The notes below the pieces were generated by a model. That model saw nothing but the letters and a program-made list of their open reading frames with translations, was not told the DNA's origin and made no database searches. Of a stretch of DNA of 26,125 nt, positions 9,901 through 17,056 are shown piece by piece (the stretch's first letter is position 1; each line of letters begins with the position of its first letter). The stretch is from an uncultured Acetatifactor sp. GTDB taxonomy: Bacteria; Bacillota; Clostridia; Lachnospirales; Lachnospiraceae. The stretch is taken from NCBI GenBank assembly GCA_910577235.1, contig CAJTMX010000046.1:1-26125 (forward strand). Reading direction: 5' to 3'. The position numbers and the translations under genes are program-made.

Positions 9901-10000
9901 TCCAGTATTTTGTGGTTTTTTTCTCCTGGTTCAGATATTCGATGCCGAGCCATTTTCCCTCATGGATCGCCCGGAAGATATCTCTGTATACCGCATTCAT
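6965..10000 (-). CDS. SF1 (Upf1-like) helicase fused to a C-terminal DUF2726/endonuclease-like domain
   Basis: This 1011-residue multidomain protein begins with about 75 residues that resemble a WYL-type ligand-sensing fold (GIEYLNQ through the HIDSIRSS segment). The central part is an SF1B helicase: Walker A GPPGTGKT (348-355), DEASQ (609-613), GDPQQL (633-638), a TVHAFQGDE motif V and an ATSRARDRL motif VI. A long insertion with coiled-coil character separates motifs I and II. The C-terminus (about 880-1011) has FDFVV with D937, ELDGKEH (955-961) and a conserved basic RRDEKK, as in DUF2726/VSR-like PD-(D/E)xK nucleases. The combination suggests a nucleic-acid translocase coupled to cleavage, typical of defence or repair proteins. 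I chose the ATG at 10000, preceded by GAGGGG, over a GTG two codons upstream. The WYL assignment is tentative. Confidence 0.88.
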   Translation of the reverse strand: MNAVYRDIFRAIHEGKWLGIEYLNQEKKTTKYWIGIKNIDVGRRVMSVDGLHLGHYTVADLKIHIDSIRSSQVVDGSYCPVNEELVRDIYLNPHKYKTLFDNVANLKILNYLEMCNRLDTTPYISDFELVKYLDREKLTGEFYELSDEQFQKIVKSFQYRTSQPPRRDGCLRLQRLAMNILSVHVKEGLHVLAYRGLNLDIKKKVLRPEEEITVCTEFTVDGAQQSIRKYLDAEDYELLGDFAGNQEKIKDCVNRHTRRRYGLVDDMPYIIGLGMDIALDLHKEYKAILKMYQEDRVPVPIRAFFGDLLERPRARQASPITLLSRRVNMDQLLAINNAMKYPVAYIQGPPGTGKTNTILNTIMTAFFNDRTVLFASNNNHPIDGVCEKLTGLRYHEKPISFPILRLGNRDMVRQAILYIRELYRRTQSVSVFEGTLGRNKDERKQRAKKLSDILKIYDDILDFQERRATIERMLEYQSSHAMPAQMLPFQADLGGRQLKQIKRHLENVGTVSEEQALALVDDDVEELKKYLYYTGASYMKRLDNKEFDKLREILDEEDLDKATENFAKYLADKKNLQRLQKIFPIIATTCISAHRLGDPEPMFDMVIMDEASQCNTAVSLVPILRGNSLMLVGDPQQLSPVILLDELVNERLKKRYCVSEEYDYRKNSVYKVYLSCDAVSDEILLHNHYRCHPRIIEFNNRKYYNSRLNIRTVSQEPSPLEYLDMQDAWADTKNTAPAEARAIAEYAASHRDRSIGVITPFVNQKQMIEQALKEEGVSDVTCGTVHAFQGDEKDVILFSTAITDQTQARTYEWLKNNKELINVATSRARDRLVVLGSQKNLSRLHQIGDQDDLYELVQYVRSNGQSVVTPKKANSRALGVKPFSTATEEAFLQNLGHALGNIWLSQSRYAIRKEVSISQVFQSNDTFDDLFYSGRFDFVVYEKQGEHELPMLAVELDGKEHYEDEVVRRRDEKKNRICEAHNLQLIRVENSYARRYNYIKEILLDYFSKMR

Positions 10001-10047
10001 CCCCACAAACCCCTCTACGACTTATCTCCTGTGTCCCCGGCAGCGAG

Positions 10048-10734
10048 CTAGTCCACCACCTCTATGCTCTCGATCACCGGCTGATTCTCCGCCGGGACCG
10101 TGCCGTTACCGTCCGTCACCACCGCGTTTTCGCAGATATCGTCCACGATATCCATGCCGTCCGTCACATAGCCGAAACAGGCGTACTGTCCGTCCAAATA
10201 GGTGCCGTCCTGATGCATGATAAAGAACTGGGAGCTGGCGGAGTCGGGTATCTTGGTACGGGCCATGGAGATGGCTCCCCGGGTGTGGGACAGAGTGTTG
10301 TCCACACCGTTCGCGCTGAATTCACCCTTGATCTCCTGTGCGGAGCCGCCGCTGCCGTCGCCGTTGGGATCGCCGCCCTGCATCATAAAGCCGTCCATGA
10401 TCCGGTGGAAGGTCAGGCCGTCGTAAAAACCGTCCTTGGCCAGATTCACAAAATTGGTCACGGTGATGGGAGCCTGGTCCGCGTCCAGCTCCACCTCGAT
10501 GGTTCCCATATCTTTTATATTGATCTTGACATGATGTTTGCCGGATAACAGCTCGTCCTGTCCGGACTCCTGCTGGGCGCTCTGGCTGGAGGCCAGCTGC
10601 CCCGATTCGGTCTCTCCCCGTTGGGACTGGCCGCCGGGCGCGGGGTCCGAACCCTGTCCCTGTTTGCCGCAGCCTATAAGTACTGTTGTCGTTGCCAGAG
10701 CTATCGCCAGGATGGCGCAGATTTTCTTTTTCAT
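10048..10734 (-). CDS. Cyclophilin-type peptidyl-prolyl cis-trans isomerase, lipoprotein
   Basis: This 228-residue protein has a lipoprotein signal peptide with lipobox LIGC ending at C22, then a Gly/Ser/Gln-rich linker to about residue 62, then a compact bacterial cyclophilin domain. The domain contains FHRIMDGFMMQGGDP, which supplies the catalytic arginine (R111), then SASSQFFI and the CFGYVTDGMDIV segment. It should sit on the outer face of the cytoplasmic membrane and help fold exported proteins by isomerising prolyl bonds. The ATG is preceded by AGAAGGA. The gene stands 47 nt downstream of nothing on its own strand that it clearly depends on; its upstream region (10735-10850) is AT-rich and carries an inverted repeat, so it probably has its own promoter. 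Family assignment is secure; its client proteins are unknown. Confidence 0.95.
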   Translation of the reverse strand: MKKKICAILAIALATTTVLIGCGKQGQGSDPAPGGQSQRGETESGQLASSQSAQQESGQDELLSGKHHVKINIKDMGTIEVELDADQAPITVTNFVNLAKDGFYDGLTFHRIMDGFMMQGGDPNGDGSGGSAQEIKGEFSANGVDNTLSHTRGAISMARTKIPDSASSQFFIMHQDGTYLDGQYACFGYVTDGMDIVDDICENAVVTDGNGTVPAENQPVIESIEVVD

Positions 10735-11243
10735 GGTTTTTTCCTTCTTCCTTGTCTTAATATCATCTTTATATTATAGCTACTGCTATTAAACGCTAAT
10801 CTTATACGCTTTAGCACATAAGATATAACGCTTTACTTATTGTATCATATTGAAACGAAATCGCAATAGAGTTCCCACTTTTTTAAGCTTTTTTAATAAT
10901 TTTCCGGGAATGCCTGGATAGTGTGCCGCATTCCTAATTGGTGGAGAAAAAACGCGTACATCGTGAACATGTCCATCAATTTAGGGCAGGAAAAAACCGC
11001 CTTCGCAGGTGCCTACTGGAATCTCGTTTCCCACGGTTTAATGCGGCTCCGCTCCGCATCCCGGCAATTTTGACGGTATATGTTTCTCTATTTTGGATCG
11101 GCTGCTCGGAGCAGGCAGGGCGGGCAGGCGCTTTTCACACATCTTACAACGCTACATATCTTAAATCAAGAAGGTCACACCCTGCCGCCACCTCCGCAAC
11201 ACGGGCATGGGATGTGCATGCGCATAAAAAGGGAAAAGCCAGT
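10735..11243. other. Long divergent intergenic region
   Basis: This 509-nt stretch separates the cyclophilin gene (minus) from the DUF305 gene (plus). The cyclophilin-proximal part is AT-rich with a TATAAT and an inverted repeat. The part near 10930-11240 is more GC-rich and includes a 6-bp hairpin (ATGCGG 11041-11046 with CCGCAT 11054-11059). A reading frame is open from 10938 into the DUF305 gene, but that extension is Arg/His-rich and looks non-coding. I recognise no known RNA or riboswitch here. Confidence 0.5.
10773..10832 (-). promoter_or_regulatory. Putative promoter and operator region of the cyclophilin gene
   Basis: Read on the minus strand, a TATAAT occurs at 10773-10778 with no good -35 box. 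Just upstream is a 7-bp inverted repeat (ATCTTAT 10799-10805, ATAAGAT 10818-10824) flanked by direct copies of AACGCT at 10792 and 10827. A weak promoter helped by a bound regulator would fit, but this is inference. Confidence 0.3.
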
Positions 11244-11804
11244 ATGATCCATATCTGTAAATATGAGGAGGATACCAAGAATTACCTTACCAGATTCTAT
11301 GAGATACTGGAGGAAATGATCAAAAACATGAATGGGGCACAGCTGACCGACAGTCTGTCCCACAATTTTATCGTACAGATGATTCCCCACCATATGACGG
11401 CTGTTGAGATGTCCAGAAATGTGTTAAAATACAACCCCTGCCGGCCCCTGCGTTCCATGGCGGAGGACATCGTCGCCATGCAGGAGCAGGGCATCCGGGA
11501 GATGACGGACGCTCTGGAACCCTGCTGCAAACTGATCAATTCCAGCCAGGATCTGTGCCTGTACCAACACCGCTTTGAGCAGATCGCCCGCAATATGTTC
11601 ACGGAGATGAACAACGCCTGCTCGGACAACAATATCAGCGCCAACTTTATGCGGGAGATGATCCCCCATCATCAGGGTGCCATATATATGTCGGAAAATG
11701 CCCTGCGGTTCTGCGTCTGCCCTAAGCTGCAGCCCATATTGGAGAATATCATTGTCTCCCAGCGGCAGGAGGTGCGGGAGATGAACCGTTTGCTGGGATG
11801 CTAG
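11244..11804 (+). CDS. DUF305 protein with two copies of the domain core
   Basis: This 186-residue protein carries the DUF305 signature twice: MIPHHMTAVEMS starting at residue 46 and MIPHHQGAIYMS starting at residue 139. Each is followed about 30 residues later by a Gln/Arg/Glu helix (MQEQGIREM and SQRQEVREM). DUF305 proteins are four-helix, ferritin-like bundles in which the His-His pair and methionines are suspected metal ligands; several members lie near copper genes, but the biochemical role is not established. No signal peptide is visible with this start, so the protein is predicted to be cytoplasmic. Several cysteines (for example CC at 94-95) could add metal sites. The ATG at 11244 has only a modest GGGA upstream; I chose it because the homologous part begins just after it. 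It converges on the glycerate kinase gene with a 21-nt gap. Confidence 0.85.
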   Translation: MIHICKYEEDTKNYLTRFYEILEEMIKNMNGAQLTDSLSHNFIVQMIPHHMTAVEMSRNVLKYNPCRPLRSMAEDIVAMQEQGIREMTDALEPCCKLINSSQDLCLYQHRFEQIARNMFTEMNNACSDNNISANFMREMIPHHQGAIYMSENALRFCVCPKLQPILENIIVSQRQEVREMNRLLGC

Positions 11805-11825
11805 CGTTAGAATAACATCCTGTGC

Positions 11826-13466
11826 TCACGCCAGAGGGCATTGCGCGGCGTCTATAAGCATTACCGTGAGATCATTCACGTTGGTGCCGGTGGGGCCGGT
11901 CTTCAACAGGCCCCCAACAGCGTCCAGCGCATGGTAGGAGTCGTTGTCGGCCAGGACGTCCCGCACCCGGATTCCCCGGGCCGCCAGCGCAGCCTGAGTA
12001 TCCCCGTCCACATAGCCGCCCGCCGCGTCCGTGGGGCCGTCCGTTCCGTCAGAACCCACGCTAAACAGAGCCACATGGGGGATTCCCGCCAGCTCTTCCG
12101 CCGCTGCCAGGGCCAGCTCCTGATTCCTGCCGCCCAGGCCTGTTCCCCGCAGGTGTACTACGCACTCGCCGCCCGCTATGTAGGCACGCTTTCCCCCGGC
12201 CGGGACGCTCCCGGGCGGGAATGCATTTTCCGTTGGCAGTGGTTGGTCCTGGAGCGAAAGTTTCTTTTCCGCAGGCGGTTGTCCGTTGCGGGGCAAGGCC
12301 TCTTCTCCCGCAGATGGTTGTACTCCACGGGGCAATAGCTCTTCTCCCACAGATGCTTGCCCGCTACAGGTCAATAACTCTTCTCCCGCAGATGCTTGTC
12401 CGCCGCGGGTTAATAACTCTTCTCCCGCAGATGCTTGTCCACCGCGGGTCAATAACTCTTCTCCCGCAGATGTTGGTCCGCTGCGGATCAATAACTCTTC
12501 TCCCACAAATGCTTGTCCGCCGCAGGTCAATAATTCTTCTCCCGCAGATGATTGTCCACCCTGGACCAATAACTCTTCTCCCGCAGATGCTTGTCCGCCG
12601 CGGGCCAGAGAGGCGATAAAGCGGCCCGCCTCCCGTGCCTCGCAGCACATTCTATCTGTCAGGATATGCGTTTCATAGCCCAGTTCCTGACATTTCTCAG
12701 CCGCCGCGATGCAGAGCTGCGCCACACTGCCGATCACATGATTGGATGCATAATCCAACTGTTTGGGAGTCTCCTGTTTCAGACAAACCAATACCTCTTC
12801 CGTCACATGCAACCCATATTTTTCAACGATAGCCAAAGCATCCTCACAGGTTGAGCGATCTGGCGCCGTTGGCCCGGAGGCAATCATATCCACAGCGTCT
12901 CCTAGAACATCTGACAGAATAACGGCGTCCACACGGGCCGGTTCACACCATTTCGCAAAACGCCCGCCCTTCACGGCGGACAGACGCTTGCGCACAATAT
13001 TTATCTCTGTGATCGAGGCCCCTGCCGCAAGTAGCTGCCGATTTATTTCCTGCAGAGTAAAAAGGGACACCAGCGGTTTTTCAAAAAGCGCGCTGCCGCC
13101 TCCCGAGATCAGAAATAATACCCTGTCCTGCGCAGTCAGATGGGCAGTCATATCCAGTATGGCCTGAGTTCCCGCCAGACCGTTTTCATCCACAATGGGA
13201 TGACCGCCTTCAAAGCAGCGAATGCCTGGAACCGGCCCCTTCACATGTCCGTATTTAGTGAGGACAATGCCGCCTGCAAGGGGCTGATTCAGATAATGGA
13301 CCGCCGCGTTTGCCATCTGCCAGGCCGCCTTGCCTATGGCGACCAGATGGAAATTGCCGGAGATGTTCATTTTTTCCAAAGCATCGGCTACCGCCCTGTC
13401 GGGCAACGCTTTGCCGATGGCGTACTCTATGATCTGCTGCGCCTCGTAGCGGAGTTTTTGGTTCAT
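11826..13466 (-). CDS. Glycerate 2-kinase (DUF4147-MOFRL family) with an inserted tandem repeat
   Basis: This protein matches the GckA/TtuD-type glycerate kinase family, which phosphorylates D-glycerate to 2-phosphoglycerate. The N-terminal DUF4147 domain has VAIGKAAW (42-49), LISGGGSALFE (119-129), VRKRLSAVKGGR (158-169) and ASGPTAPD (196-203). The C-terminal MOFRL domain has GGECVVHLRG, GLGGRNQE and FSVGSDGTDGPTDAAGG. The product is 546 residues, about 100 or more longer than I expect for the family. The excess is a run of nine 13-residue repeats (residues 290-406) plus a degenerate tail, sitting in the interdomain region before MOFRL. All catalytic motifs look intact, so the insertion may be tolerated as a flexible loop. 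The ATG at 13466 follows AAAGGGG. A 16-bp inverted repeat at 13512-13527 may be an operator. Confidence 0.93.
   Translation of the reverse strand: MNQKLRYEAQQIIEYAIGKALPDRAVADALEKMNISGNFHLVAIGKAAWQMANAAVHYLNQPLAGGIVLTKYGHVKGPVPGIRCFEGGHPIVDENGLAGTQAILDMTAHLTAQDRVLFLISGGGSALFEKPLVSLFTLQEINRQLLAAGASITEINIVRKRLSAVKGGRFAKWCEPARVDAVILSDVLGDAVDMIASGPTAPDRSTCEDALAIVEKYGLHVTEEVLVCLKQETPKQLDYASNHVIGSVAQLCIAAAEKCQELGYETHILTDRMCCEAREAGRFIASLARGGQASAGEELLVQGGQSSAGEELLTCGGQAFVGEELLIRSGPTSAGEELLTRGGQASAGEELLTRGGQASAGEELLTCSGQASVGEELLPRGVQPSAGEEALPRNGQPPAEKKLSLQDQPLPTENAFPPGSVPAGGKRAYIAGGECVVHLRGTGLGGRNQELALAAAEELAGIPHVALFSVGSDGTDGPTDAAGGYVDGDTQAALAARGIRVRDVLADNDSYHALDAVGGLLKTGPTGTNVNDLTVMLIDAAQCPLA
12249..12599 (-). 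repeat. Coding minisatellite: nine 39-bp tandem repeats inside the glycerate kinase gene
   Basis: Nine head-to-tail 39-bp units fill this interval exactly. They encode a 13-residue unit with consensus GGQASAGEELLTR. Units near 12366-12599 are nearly identical at the DNA level, while those near 12249-12326 are more diverged. There are no spacers between units. As 39 is a multiple of three, gain or loss of units would keep the frame. Confidence 0.95.
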
Positions 13467-13511
13467 GCTTATACCCCTTTGCGCGCATTTACACGCATAC
13501 CAATCAATATT

Positions 13512-13527
13512 TGAATGTACACATTCA
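13512..13527. promoter_or_regulatory. Inverted repeat upstream of the glycerate kinase gene
   Basis: TGAATGT and ACATTCA form perfect 7-bp arms around a 2-nt centre, 45 nt before the start codon. This size and position suit a dimeric repressor or activator site, though no regulator gene lies next to it. Confidence 0.35.
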
Positions 13528-13619
13528 TTTTTTTCTCATTCATGCTTTTCTCATTCATGCCTGTCGCATGTTTCACCTCGATAATGATCCGGTGAGTAAC
13601 GGATGCCTGACACCGGGAA

Positions 13620-13856
13620 TTAATACTCCTTTGTCACCTTATCGATTCCATATGTCTCCATAAAATTACGCAATTCCCGGTCGTCGCGGATCAAGGCAAC
13701 CTCCTCAAACTTCCCGGTGCGGATATCCTTGAATCCCGCCACCTGTTCCCCGGTGCAGATGCTACAGCGCAGCACCGGGCGCTGGGTTTCGGGGTTGTAG
13801 GATTTTAGGGGAGGGGTTTTGACGGATTTTTTTAAGGATTTTCGGTTAAAAAGCAT
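13620..13856 (-). CDS. Small protein with a CxxC motif, function unknown
   Basis: This 78-residue protein has a basic N-terminus (MLFNRKSLKK) and a central RCSICTGEQVAGF segment with cysteines at 31 and 34, followed by a TGKFEEVALIRDDREL stretch and a charged C-terminus. It has no signal peptide or membrane segment. It looks like a compact conserved protein of the kind common in Lachnospiraceae, but I cannot assign a function. I chose the ATG at 13856 because a perfect AGGAGG (13864-13869) stands 7 nt before it; an upstream in-frame start at 13880 would put this ribosome binding site inside the gene. A single CxxC pair could bind metal only as a dimer or be redox active; this is speculation. 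Confidence 0.75.
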   Translation of the reverse strand: MLFNRKSLKKSVKTPPLKSYNPETQRPVLRCSICTGEQVAGFKDIRTGKFEEVALIRDDRELRNFMETYGIDKVTKEY

Positions 13857-13946
13857 GTGTTTACCTCCTCTATATCTCACACGCTTATGGTCACAATGCG
13901 CGATTCCTTAGGCAAATTTTTTTGGCTCCTTTTCGTCATGTAAACG

Positions 13947-16457
13947 TTACCTCTCCACATATCTCCTCCGATAGTATTCCATCGTCCTGTATTCCAGAAC
14001 GTCCTTCATCTGCCTCGCAAAGGCCGGATTGCCGATGCAGTCCCGCAATTCCTCCCGCAGGGCTAGGGCATAACCCTCTTTTTCCACAAAAAAGCCTTTG
14101 CCGGAAACCGTTAGGAAATGAATGGGCATGGACTTTGCCTTGCTCAGATGCTGGCGATCCGTTATGTCTTTGTACTCTTCATAAGTTATACCGTGGGCAA
14201 AGTCTTTCCAGTTGGTTCCCGTGTCAAAGAACTCCTTCCAACTGGCAAGCACTTGCTGATCCGTCACCGCCAGCCTAATGTCTCCATGGTTGAAAAAACT
14301 GTAAAGTATGGGCATCTTGTAAGCTTTCTGCATGTCCGTGGTCTCCATGAGGGACACAAACTCCCGCCCAAGTCCTCCATAAAGCCGTTCCTCCTCCGTA
14401 GACAGCTCCCCTAGGTCATGCAAAAAATCCAGATACCTACGGAAAGGATTCTCTCTGGCATGGGTCATACAATATTGATAGATCTCATCCTCCATATAAG
14501 TGAAGAGTTCCATCCGGGTAGGTACTCTCTCTCCCAGCAATTCCTTTACCCGGTAATACTCCTTCCGGATACGCTCTTTTGCCGTCATTGACTTCTGATC
14601 CAGCTCTTTAAACAGGTCGATCAGGCGTATATCTAAATCCACGATACAGTCATCGGGATATTCTGTCTCCTCATTCTCAGAGTTTTCTCTCCCGGCAGTC
14701 CCAGCTTTGCCCCCAAGCAGCCCTATCACTCTGCCCGCTTTTTCATAGTTACCGATAAAGTCCAGGACGTTTAGGTATTCCTTGCCCTTGCAGGTGCGAA
14801 GGCCCCGTCCCAACTGCTGCAAAAATACGGTGGGGGATTCTGTGGGGCGCAGGAACAGTACCATGTCCAGGGACGCAATATCCAGTCCTTCATTGAACAT
14901 ATCCACGGAGAAAATAACCCGTATGTCCTGATTTTGCAGACGGGAGATAGCCTTGTCCCTGTCTTCACAATATTCCCCTTTTCCCCCACTGTACACTGCC
15001 ACAGAAGGAACACCCCTTAAGCAAAATTCTCGGGCCATATCCTCCGCGTGCTGCTGAGAGCAGCAAAACCCCAATGCCCGCCGGGAACGGTACTTTTTAT
15101 AATACTTATATATCAGATCGACCCTTCCGGCATTTTGGCGGTAGACTGCCAACAACTGCTTTTCGTCATAGTGTCCTCTCACGGGACGCAGACCGGAATA
15201 ATCTGTCTCATCATAGATACCGTAATAGCGGAATGGGACCAGCATTCCCTTGTTAATGGCATCCTTTAAGGATATCTGATAAGGGACATTGTAATCGCAG
15301 AGTTCATAGATATTCTTGCCATCCATGCGCTCCGGCGTGGCAGTCAGCCCCAGCAGAAACTTCGGCTTGAAATACTCCGCAATCCTCCTGTAGTTGTCGG
15401 TAACTGCGTGATGGAACTCATCAATAACAACATAGTCAAAATATTCTTTGGGGAAAAAGTCTTCCCGCAGATACTCCTGTCTGCCCAAAGTCGCTACTGA
15501 GGCAAAAACAACGGATTTGTCCGTATCCTTATGATTTCTGTCAAAGAATCCGTAATCTGTGGAATTACGCACATTCTGGAAAGAGATGGCTGCCTGTTTT
15601 AAGATTTCTTCTCTGTGGGCAACAAACAATACTTTTTGATATTTTACAGAGTCAAAGGCGGCCAGATAGGTCTTTCCAACGCCTGTCGCCGCATGAATTA
15701 ATCCCTTAACAGCTCCCTCCGCCCTGCTCTCCTCCAGTGTATACAATGCCTCTATCTGCGCTCCCCTGGGCTGAAACAGGTTTTCCACTTTATTGCCCTG
15801 TTCCCCGTCATGACTGTCGTAGCGGTTTAAGTCCTTGTATATTGAGGGTCTGTGCCAGTTCTTAGAGTATCTGCATAGTTCCTCATCATCTACAAGAATG
15901 GAATGATTGAAAAAGAGGTCTTCAAAGGTTTCATAAAACAAATTAAAATTCCTGGGATCTGCCTCTCTGGTAAAGCGGTAGTTCCACTCGATTCCCGAGG
16001 TTAGGGCACTCCGGGAAACATTGGAGGAACCTATATAAATCTCACTTGTTTCCTTGCTGTGAAATATGTAAGACTTAGGGTGAAAAGAACGCTGCTTATC
16101 GTTGTAAAGTCGCAGGTCCACGCGGCCACCCAACTCTTTTTTGATCAAATACAGAGCGGAGGGCTGCGTGATCCCGAGATAATTGCCTGTCAGAATCCGT
16201 ATGCGTACGCCCCTGTCCAAAGCGGATCTCAGATCCTTTAACAGCATACGGACTCCCGACTCCATCAAAAAGGAGACTATGATATCCACTCTGTCCGCTT
16301 TTTTCATGCTTATTTGAAGTTGGTAATACAGGAAACGCCCCTGATCCTGGCCTCCGGTCATTACGTCGGTGAGTTCTATGGTCAGGCCGTTTACCTGTAT
16401 GCGGTCCATCTGCCTGTCTGATACCGCTATTTTTTCCGCAGAATTATGTTGAGCCAT
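13947..16457 (-). CDS. PLD nuclease-SF2 helicase fusion protein
   Basis: This 836-residue protein joins an N-terminal phospholipase D-type nuclease domain (about 20-165) to an SF2 DEAD/DEAH-type helicase. The PLD part has the HxK motif at H126/K128 and the downstream GSSN (143-146). The helicase part has an AQIEAL Q-like motif (233-238), Walker A ATGVGKT (257-263), DEFHH (346-350), TATPER (372-377) and QLGRGLR (548-554). The last 250 residues are an uncharacterised helical region. Such fusions resemble restriction-type helicase-nucleases and are often found near defence genes. I chose the ATG at 16457 because GAGGAG (16465-16470) lies 7 nt upstream; a longer frame starts at 16499. The start lies inside the end of the methyltransferase gene (31-nt overlap), so the two are probably translationally coupled. 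Confidence 0.9.
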   Translation of the reverse strand: MAQHNSAEKIAVSDRQMDRIQVNGLTIELTDVMTGGQDQGRFLYYQLQISMKKADRVDIIVSFLMESGVRMLLKDLRSALDRGVRIRILTGNYLGITQPSALYLIKKELGGRVDLRLYNDKQRSFHPKSYIFHSKETSEIYIGSSNVSRSALTSGIEWNYRFTREADPRNFNLFYETFEDLFFNHSILVDDEELCRYSKNWHRPSIYKDLNRYDSHDGEQGNKVENLFQPRGAQIEALYTLEESRAEGAVKGLIHAATGVGKTYLAAFDSVKYQKVLFVAHREEILKQAAISFQNVRNSTDYGFFDRNHKDTDKSVVFASVATLGRQEYLREDFFPKEYFDYVVIDEFHHAVTDNYRRIAEYFKPKFLLGLTATPERMDGKNIYELCDYNVPYQISLKDAINKGMLVPFRYYGIYDETDYSGLRPVRGHYDEKQLLAVYRQNAGRVDLIYKYYKKYRSRRALGFCCSQQHAEDMAREFCLRGVPSVAVYSGGKGEYCEDRDKAISRLQNQDIRVIFSVDMFNEGLDIASLDMVLFLRPTESPTVFLQQLGRGLRTCKGKEYLNVLDFIGNYEKAGRVIGLLGGKAGTAGRENSENEETEYPDDCIVDLDIRLIDLFKELDQKSMTAKERIRKEYYRVKELLGERVPTRMELFTYMEDEIYQYCMTHARENPFRRYLDFLHDLGELSTEEERLYGGLGREFVSLMETTDMQKAYKMPILYSFFNHGDIRLAVTDQQVLASWKEFFDTGTNWKDFAHGITYEEYKDITDRQHLSKAKSMPIHFLTVSGKGFFVEKEGYALALREELRDCIGNPAFARQMKDVLEYRTMEYYRRRYVER

Positions 16458-17056
16458 TTCTCTTCTCCTCGTCCGGGCCGTACATCCGATGTTATCCATT
16501 GTTCCTCTGCCTCAAGTTGTGTGACGCTTTGCATCAATGTTGCGAAGGAGGTTTCTGTCATGTCTGTAAAATACCGCCCGTTTCTCTCTCCGGCAAAGTC
16601 ACCGTATTTGAAGGACGTGTAGATGATGCCGTGGGATCTTAGGGCTATGGCCATTTTTTCCAGCACGGAGACTAATTCTTCCAGGGGAAGATGCAGTATG
16701 GAAGAACAGGCCCATATGCCGTCGTATTGCTCCACGGCGTCCAGTTCCTGAAAAAGCATATGTTTCACGGGAATGCCTGTGTACTGACTGGCAAGTTTGC
16801 AGAGTTCTTCGGAGCCGTCCGTCGCTGTCACTTGAAAGCCCTGGGACAAGAAATGTTTCGTGTCACGCCCGGAGCCGCAACCAAAGTCCAAGATGGAACC
16901 GCCTTGGGGGAGATGGGCTGTGAAACGGGCCTGGGTGGCTGTAAAGTCCACGGAGACGGTGGAGGCGGCGAAGGGGTGGGCGTTTTGGTTGTAGTAGGTT
17001 AGGGTGGATTTTATTTGCATAGTATTTATTCTCATATATGTACTGCTTTCTAGCAA
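16427..17056 (-). CDS. Class I SAM-dependent methyltransferase (small-molecule type)
   Basis: This 209-residue protein has the Rossmann-type motif I LDFGCGSGRD (56-65), the acidic residue ending strand 2 (ATDGS, D80), and later YDGIWACSSILHLP and GIIYTSFKYG segments. These place it with TehB/UbiE-like small-molecule methyltransferases rather than DNA methylases, as no DPPY or NPPF motif is present. The substrate is unknown. The longest start is a TTG at 17056 that overlaps the stop of the exonuclease gene as TTGCTAG, with AGGAAG upstream; ATG codons at 17035 and 17020 are alternatives, and the last fits where I expect the family to begin. The gene is more GC-rich than the upstream exonuclease gene, so the island border falls at its start. 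It overlaps the PLD-helicase gene. Confidence 0.88.
   Translation of the reverse strand: MLESSTYMRINTMQIKSTLTYYNQNAHPFAASTVSVDFTATQARFTAHLPQGGSILDFGCGSGRDTKHFLSQGFQVTATDGSEELCKLASQYTGIPVKHMLFQELDAVEQYDGIWACSSILHLPLEELVSVLEKMAIALRSHGIIYTSFKYGDFAGERNGRYFTDMTETSFATLMQSVTQLEAEEQWITSDVRPGRGEEKWLNIILRKK

Noticed and set aside
10938..11243. N-terminal extension of the DUF305 frame
   Set aside because: It is Arg/His-rich, low in recognisable structure and lies outside the conserved domain; the start at 11244 is preferred.
12249..12599. Regular repeats that could suggest a CRISPR array
   Set aside because: Units are head to tail with no unique spacers, are in frame, and no cas gene is nearby.
12221..12678. 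Several long open frames on the plus strand over the 39-bp repeats
   Set aside because: They arise because the repeat unit lacks stops in several frames. The minus-strand frame continues into conserved glycerate kinase motifs on both sides, so that is the real one.
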